Below, piece after piece: positions 61,022 to 64,000 of a stretch of DNA of 64,000 bases. This stretch comes from Pseudomonas cuatrocienegasensis (GTDB taxonomy: Bacteria > Pseudomonadota > Gammaproteobacteria > Pseudomonadales > Pseudomonadaceae). The notes under the pieces were generated by a model. It had not been told where the DNA came from. It searched no databases and saw only the letters and a program-made list of their open reading frames with translations. The first letter of the stretch is position 1. Each line of letters begins with the position of its first letter. The stretch covers positions 124,001 to 188,000 of the forward strand of contig NZ_FOFP01000002.1 of assembly GCF_900110925.1 (NCBI RefSeq), in the 5' to 3' direction. Position numbers and translations under genes: made by a program.

Positions 61022-63739
61022 GTGTTTTATCTGTTGTCCGTGATTGCGCTGACTGGCGTGTTGGCGCCCTGGGTGACGCGAACACTGCCGCAACGTGCCG
61101 GCTGGGTGTTGATGCTGGCGCCGCTGAGCGTGTTTATCTGGTTCGTCGCGCAGATTCCCGCCATCGGTGAAGGGGCAGTGCTCAGCACCTCGGTGAGCTG
61201 GGTGCCGGCACTGGGTATCGAGCTGGCCCTGCGCCTGGATGGCCTGTCGCTGTTGTTTGGTCTGCTGATCAGCGGCATCGGCAGCCTGATCGTGCTCTAC
61301 GCCGGTGCTTACCTGCACGGCCACCATCACCTTGGCCGCTTCCACGCCTACCTGCTGCTGTTCATGCTGGCCATGCTCGGGCTGGTGCTGGCCGACGACT
61401 TTATCGCGATGTTCGTGTTCTGGGAGCTGACCAGCATCACCTCCTTCCTGCTGATCACCTTCAATCACCAGAAGGGCGAATCACGCCGCGCGGCGCTGCA
61501 GGCCCTGCTGATCACCGGCGGCGGTGGTCTGGCCCTGCTTGCCGGCCTGATCCTGCTCGGCGGGGTCAGTGACACCTGGCGCTTCTCCGAACTGCAAGCG
61601 CACCTGGTCGAAGGCCATGTGTTGCTGCCAGCGATCATCGGCCTGGTGCTATTGGGCTGCTTCACCAAGTCTGCACAAATCCCCTTCCACCTGTGGCTGC
61701 CTAACGCCATGAATGCGCCGACCCCGGTGTCGGCCTACCTGCACTCGGCGACCATGGTCAAAGCCGGCATTTACCTGCTCGCGCGCCTAAACCCGGTACT
61801 GGGCGGCTCGGTCGGCTGGGGCACCCTGTTGATTACCTTTGGCGCGGCCACTGCCGTGCTCGGCGCCTTCCTGGCGTTCCGCCAGACCGACCTCAAGCGG
61901 CTGCTGGCCTACACCACGGTCACGGTGCTGGGCCAACTGACCATGCTGATCGGCACCAATACCAGCTACGGGCTGCAGGCCTTTGTGCTCTACCTGGTCG
62001 CCCACTCGCTGTACAAGGGCGCGCTGTTTATGGCCGTGGGCGCCATCGACCACGCCACCGGCACCCGCGAGATCGCCCGCCTGGGCGGGTTGATCAAACT
62101 CATGCCACTGACCGGCGCCGCGGTGGCCCTGGCGGCGTTTTCCAACGCCGGGCTGCCACCGTTTTTCGGCTTTATCGCCAAGGAGTTCAAATACACCGGG
62201 CTGATCGAGATGGGCACAATCGGCTGGGCCGTGACCCTGGTGATGATCCTGACCAACGCACTGCTGTTTGCCGCCGCCTGCCTGGTTTTCATCAGCACCT
62301 TTCTCGGTCGCCGCGGCGACTACCCCAAAACGCCCCATGAAGTCTCGCTGGCGATGTGGATCGGCCCGATGTGCCTGGCCATCGGCGGCTTCCTGCTCGG
62401 CGCCTGGAATGCCTGGCCGGAGACCTGGCTGGTCAACACTGCCGTACAGGCGGTGGCCAGCGGCCCGGTGGACGTGCGCCTGTATCTGTGGGGCGGGCTG
62501 ACCCCGGCGGTACTGGCCAGCTTGCTGACCATCGGTTTGGGCATCGCCTTCTACTGCGTCCGCGACCGCTTGCGCGCCCTGCTCAACCGCATCAATAGCG
62601 CCTGGAACATCAGCGGCGATCTGCTCTGGGATCGCCTGCTCAAGCGTGTCTTCCTGTTCGCTGGGTTGCTTGCTGCACGCTTCCAGCACGGCTCCCTGCG
62701 CCAGCATCTGGTGCTGCTCAGCCTGACCATCGGCGCGGTGCTGCTGTTCAGCCTCTGGCCCGCGACCCAGACCATTGCCGATGCACAGTTCAGCCCGCCG
62801 ACCCTGCTCGGCGTAATCGGCTGCCTGATCGCCCTCGCCGGCGCGGCCGCAGCAGCTTTCCTGCCAGGGCGCCTGACTCTGGTGGGCGCGCTCAGCGCCT
62901 GCGGCCTGGGCCTGGCGCTGTTCTTCGTCTCGGTGAATGCGCCCGACGTGGCCATGACCCAGTTGATGGTCGAAACCCTCAGCGTGATCTTCCTCGCTCT
63001 GGTCTTCCGGCGCATGCCCAGCATTCCCGCCAGCGGCGCGCGGGCGCCCTGGAAACGCCGCCTGCATGCCGGCGCGGCGATCCTCTTCGGCGCCAGCGTG
63101 ACCGGTGCACTGCTGTTCGCCGTCAGCCAGCCGCTGCCGGGCAACCTGGCGGACTGGTACCTGGCCAATAGCCTGGAGGGCGGCCACGGCGCCAATGTGG
63201 TCAACGTGATCCTGGTGGACTTCCGCGCCTTCGACACCCTCGGTGAGATTCTTGTGGTCGCCCTCTCGGCCCTGGCCGCCGCCACCCTGCTGGCAGGCAG
63301 CCCGCGCCGCGCCGCGCAAAGCGGCGAGCCGGAATTCGCCTCGGTATTGCTGCGCCAGGGCCTGCGCCCACTGGCCCTGCTGATGCTGGGGATTGCTGTG
63401 CTGGTGCTCTGGCGCGGGCATAACCTGCCAGGTGGCGGCTTTATCGGCGGCCTGGTCGCCGCCTGCGCGATGACCGTGCTGATGCTGACGTTCGGCAGTG
63501 CCAATCAATCGCGCCTGGCCGCCTTCAAACCCACATACCTGATCGGGATCGGGCTGGCCTGCGCCGCCCTGGCGGGCATCCTCGCGCTGCTCGCCGGGCA
63601 GCCGTTTCTCACCGGCCTCTGGGCCTTTCCGGGGGGGCTGCCGCTGGGCACCCCGCTGCTCTTCGACGTGGGGGTATTTTTGACCGTGTTCGGTTCGGCC
63701 ATGCACATGCTGACGCAACTGACGGGGGCACGCCGCTAA
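61022..63739 (+). CDS. Second Mrp-type antiporter, fused subunit A+B
   Basis: I prefer GTG 61022, six bases after AGGAG (905 residues); ATG 61016 directly abuts the AGGAG and would give 907. The NuoL-like part ([60 protein letters not shown]) and the C-terminal MnhB part ([20 protein letters not shown], then LLFDVGVFLTVFGSAMHML) mirror the protein at 51382-54174 but differ widely in between. It is clearly a diverged paralogue, not a recent copy. It overlaps the next gene by one base (TAATG). Confidence 0.94.
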   Translation: MFYLLSVIALTGVLAPWVTRTLPQRAGWVLMLAPLSVFIWFVAQIPAIGEGAVLSTSVSWVPALGIELALRLDGLSLLFGLLISGIGSLIVLYAGAYLHGHHHLGRFHAYLLLFMLAMLGLVLADDFIAMFVFWELTSITSFLLITFNHQKGESRRAALQALLITGGGGLALLAGLILLGGVSDTWRFSELQAHLVEGHVLLPAIIGLVLLGCFTKSAQIPFHLWLPNAMNAPTPVSAYLHSATMVKAGIYLLARLNPVLGGSVGWGTLLITFGAATAVLGAFLAFRQTDLKRLLAYTTVTVLGQLTMLIGTNTSYGLQAFVLYLVAHSLYKGALFMAVGAIDHATGTREIARLGGLIKLMPLTGAAVALAAFSNAGLPPFFGFIAKEFKYTGLIEMGTIGWAVTLVMILTNALLFAAACLVFISTFLGRRGDYPKTPHEVSLAMWIGPMCLAIGGFLLGAWNAWPETWLVNTAVQAVASGPVDVRLYLWGGLTPAVLASLLTIGLGIAFYCVRDRLRALLNRINSAWNISGDLLWDRLLKRVFLFAGLLAARFQHGSLRQHLVLLSLTIGAVLLFSLWPATQTIADAQFSPPTLLGVIGCLIALAGAAAAAFLPGRLTLVGALSACGLGLALFFVSVNAPDVAMTQLMVETLSVIFLALVFRRMPSIPASGARAPWKRRLHAGAAILFGASVTGALLFAVSQPLPGNLADWYLANSLEGGHGANVVNVILVDFRAFDTLGEILVVALSALAAATLLAGSPRRAAQSGEPEFASVLLRQGLRPLALLMLGIAVLVLWRGHNLPGGGFIGGLVAACAMTVLMLTFGSANQSRLAAFKPTYLIGIGLACAALAGILALLAGQPFLTGLWAFPGGLPLGTPLLFDVGVFLTVFGSAMHMLTQLTGARR

Positions 63740-64000
63740 TGGAATGGATTGCCGCCATCACCACAGGGGGCATGGCCGGCTTCGGCCTGTGGATGCTCCT
63801 GGACCGTAACCTCAAGCGCGTGGTGCTGGGCGTAGCGGTACTGGGCAACGCGATCAACCTGGGGGTGCTCACCGCCGGGCGCTTTGGCGCCCAGCAGGCG
63901 GCGTTCGTCAGCGCCGGCAGCGGCGCTGATGACCTCGCTAACCCGCTGCCCCAGGCCCTGGTGCTGACAGCGATCGTCATCGGCTTCAGCCTGTTCATCT
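63739..64000 (+). CDS. Second Mrp-type antiporter subunit C, 3' end cut by window
   Basis: ATG 63739 shares its A with the stop codon of the preceding gene. The 87 visible codons (MEWIAAITTGGMAGFGLWML, then DRNLKRVVLGVAVLGNAINLG) are NuoK-like, with PLPQALVLTAIVIGFSLFI matching MnhC at 51054-51380. The gene runs off the window, and subunits D-G presumably follow. Confidence 0.9.
   Translation, partial: MEWIAAITTGGMAGFGLWMLLDRNLKRVVLGVAVLGNAINLGVLTAGRFGAQQAAFVSAGSGADDLANPLPQALVLTAIVIGFSLFI

Noticed and set aside
61787-63718. 643-codon open frame antisense to the second antiporter gene, with similar long antisense frames at 45285-46811, 31760-33655 and 1913-3382
   Set aside because: These are composition shadows of high-GC genes. 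They lack ribosome sites, recognisable domains and sensible boundaries, and each fully overlaps a well-identified gene.

Overview
The window is high-GC gammaproteobacterial chromosome and reads as a Pseudomonas-type genome. The evidence is an RpoN/FliA-controlled flagellar cluster in the order flgB-flgL joined to cheR-cheV-flgA-flgM-flgN-flgZ, Pseudomonas-style REP palindromes (GTAGGAGCGAATTTATTC...), an MprF plus AcvB/VirJ pair, a FAN1 nuclease next to a DinG-like helicase, and a pdxH/glycerate kinase/Mrp antiporter neighbourhood that I recall as syntenic with P. aeruginosa. There is no rRNA operon, prophage, transposase gene or CRISPR array. The base composition looks uniform by eye; I did not compute it.

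Layout. 1-11,150 (minus): flagellar rod, hook, rings and hook-junction genes in two units, flgBCDE and flgFGHIJKL, each with a well-matched sigma-54 box and separated by a terminator. 11,500-16,000: cheR-cheV (minus), then divergent flgA, flgM (FliA box), flgN and a PilZ protein. 16,040-18,660 (minus): an overlapping operon of an MFS transporter and two glycosyltransferase-fold proteins. 18,680-19,080: no gene, but strong RNA-like structure. 19,373-19,885: an exported protein built of 13-residue repeats. 19,950-26,510: yceH, sstT, tRNA-Arg, fan1 and a nuclease-helicase. 26,640-29,220: GST, M14 carboxypeptidase and two small unknowns. 29,320-33,600: a hydrolase divergent from a glnT / substrate-binding protein / TetR unit. 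33,580-36,540: hybrid histidine kinase, a 168-bp MITE-like element and two tandem initiator tRNA genes. 36,630-42,000: mprF, AcvB-like hydrolase, rimO. 42,180-48,220: chemoreceptor, lipoprotein, FAD protein, GNAT, DMT exporter. 48,300-54,170 (minus): a complete six-gene Mrp-type antiporter operon. 54,510-60,555 (minus): glycine-zipper lipoprotein, glycerate kinase/GntP permease/CdaR, pdxH, OmpA-like lipoprotein. 61,022-64,000: the first genes of a second Mrp-type antiporter.

How it works together. The first quarter is a motility block. RpoN (probably with FleQ) drives structural operons, FliA drives flgM, FlgM/FlgN control late secretion and gene expression, and FlgZ, CheV and CheR link to c-di-GMP and chemotaxis. 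The rest is mostly housekeeping plus membrane and ion homeostasis: lipid aminoacylation and its reversal, two Mrp antiporters, and glycerate use. Points most worth a second look are the 13-residue repeat protein, the structured non-coding strip at 18.7-19.1 kb, the near-leaderless arrangements at flgA and the initiator tRNAs, the glnT/orphan binding-protein cluster, and a pair of 147-bp elements with compensatory stem changes.
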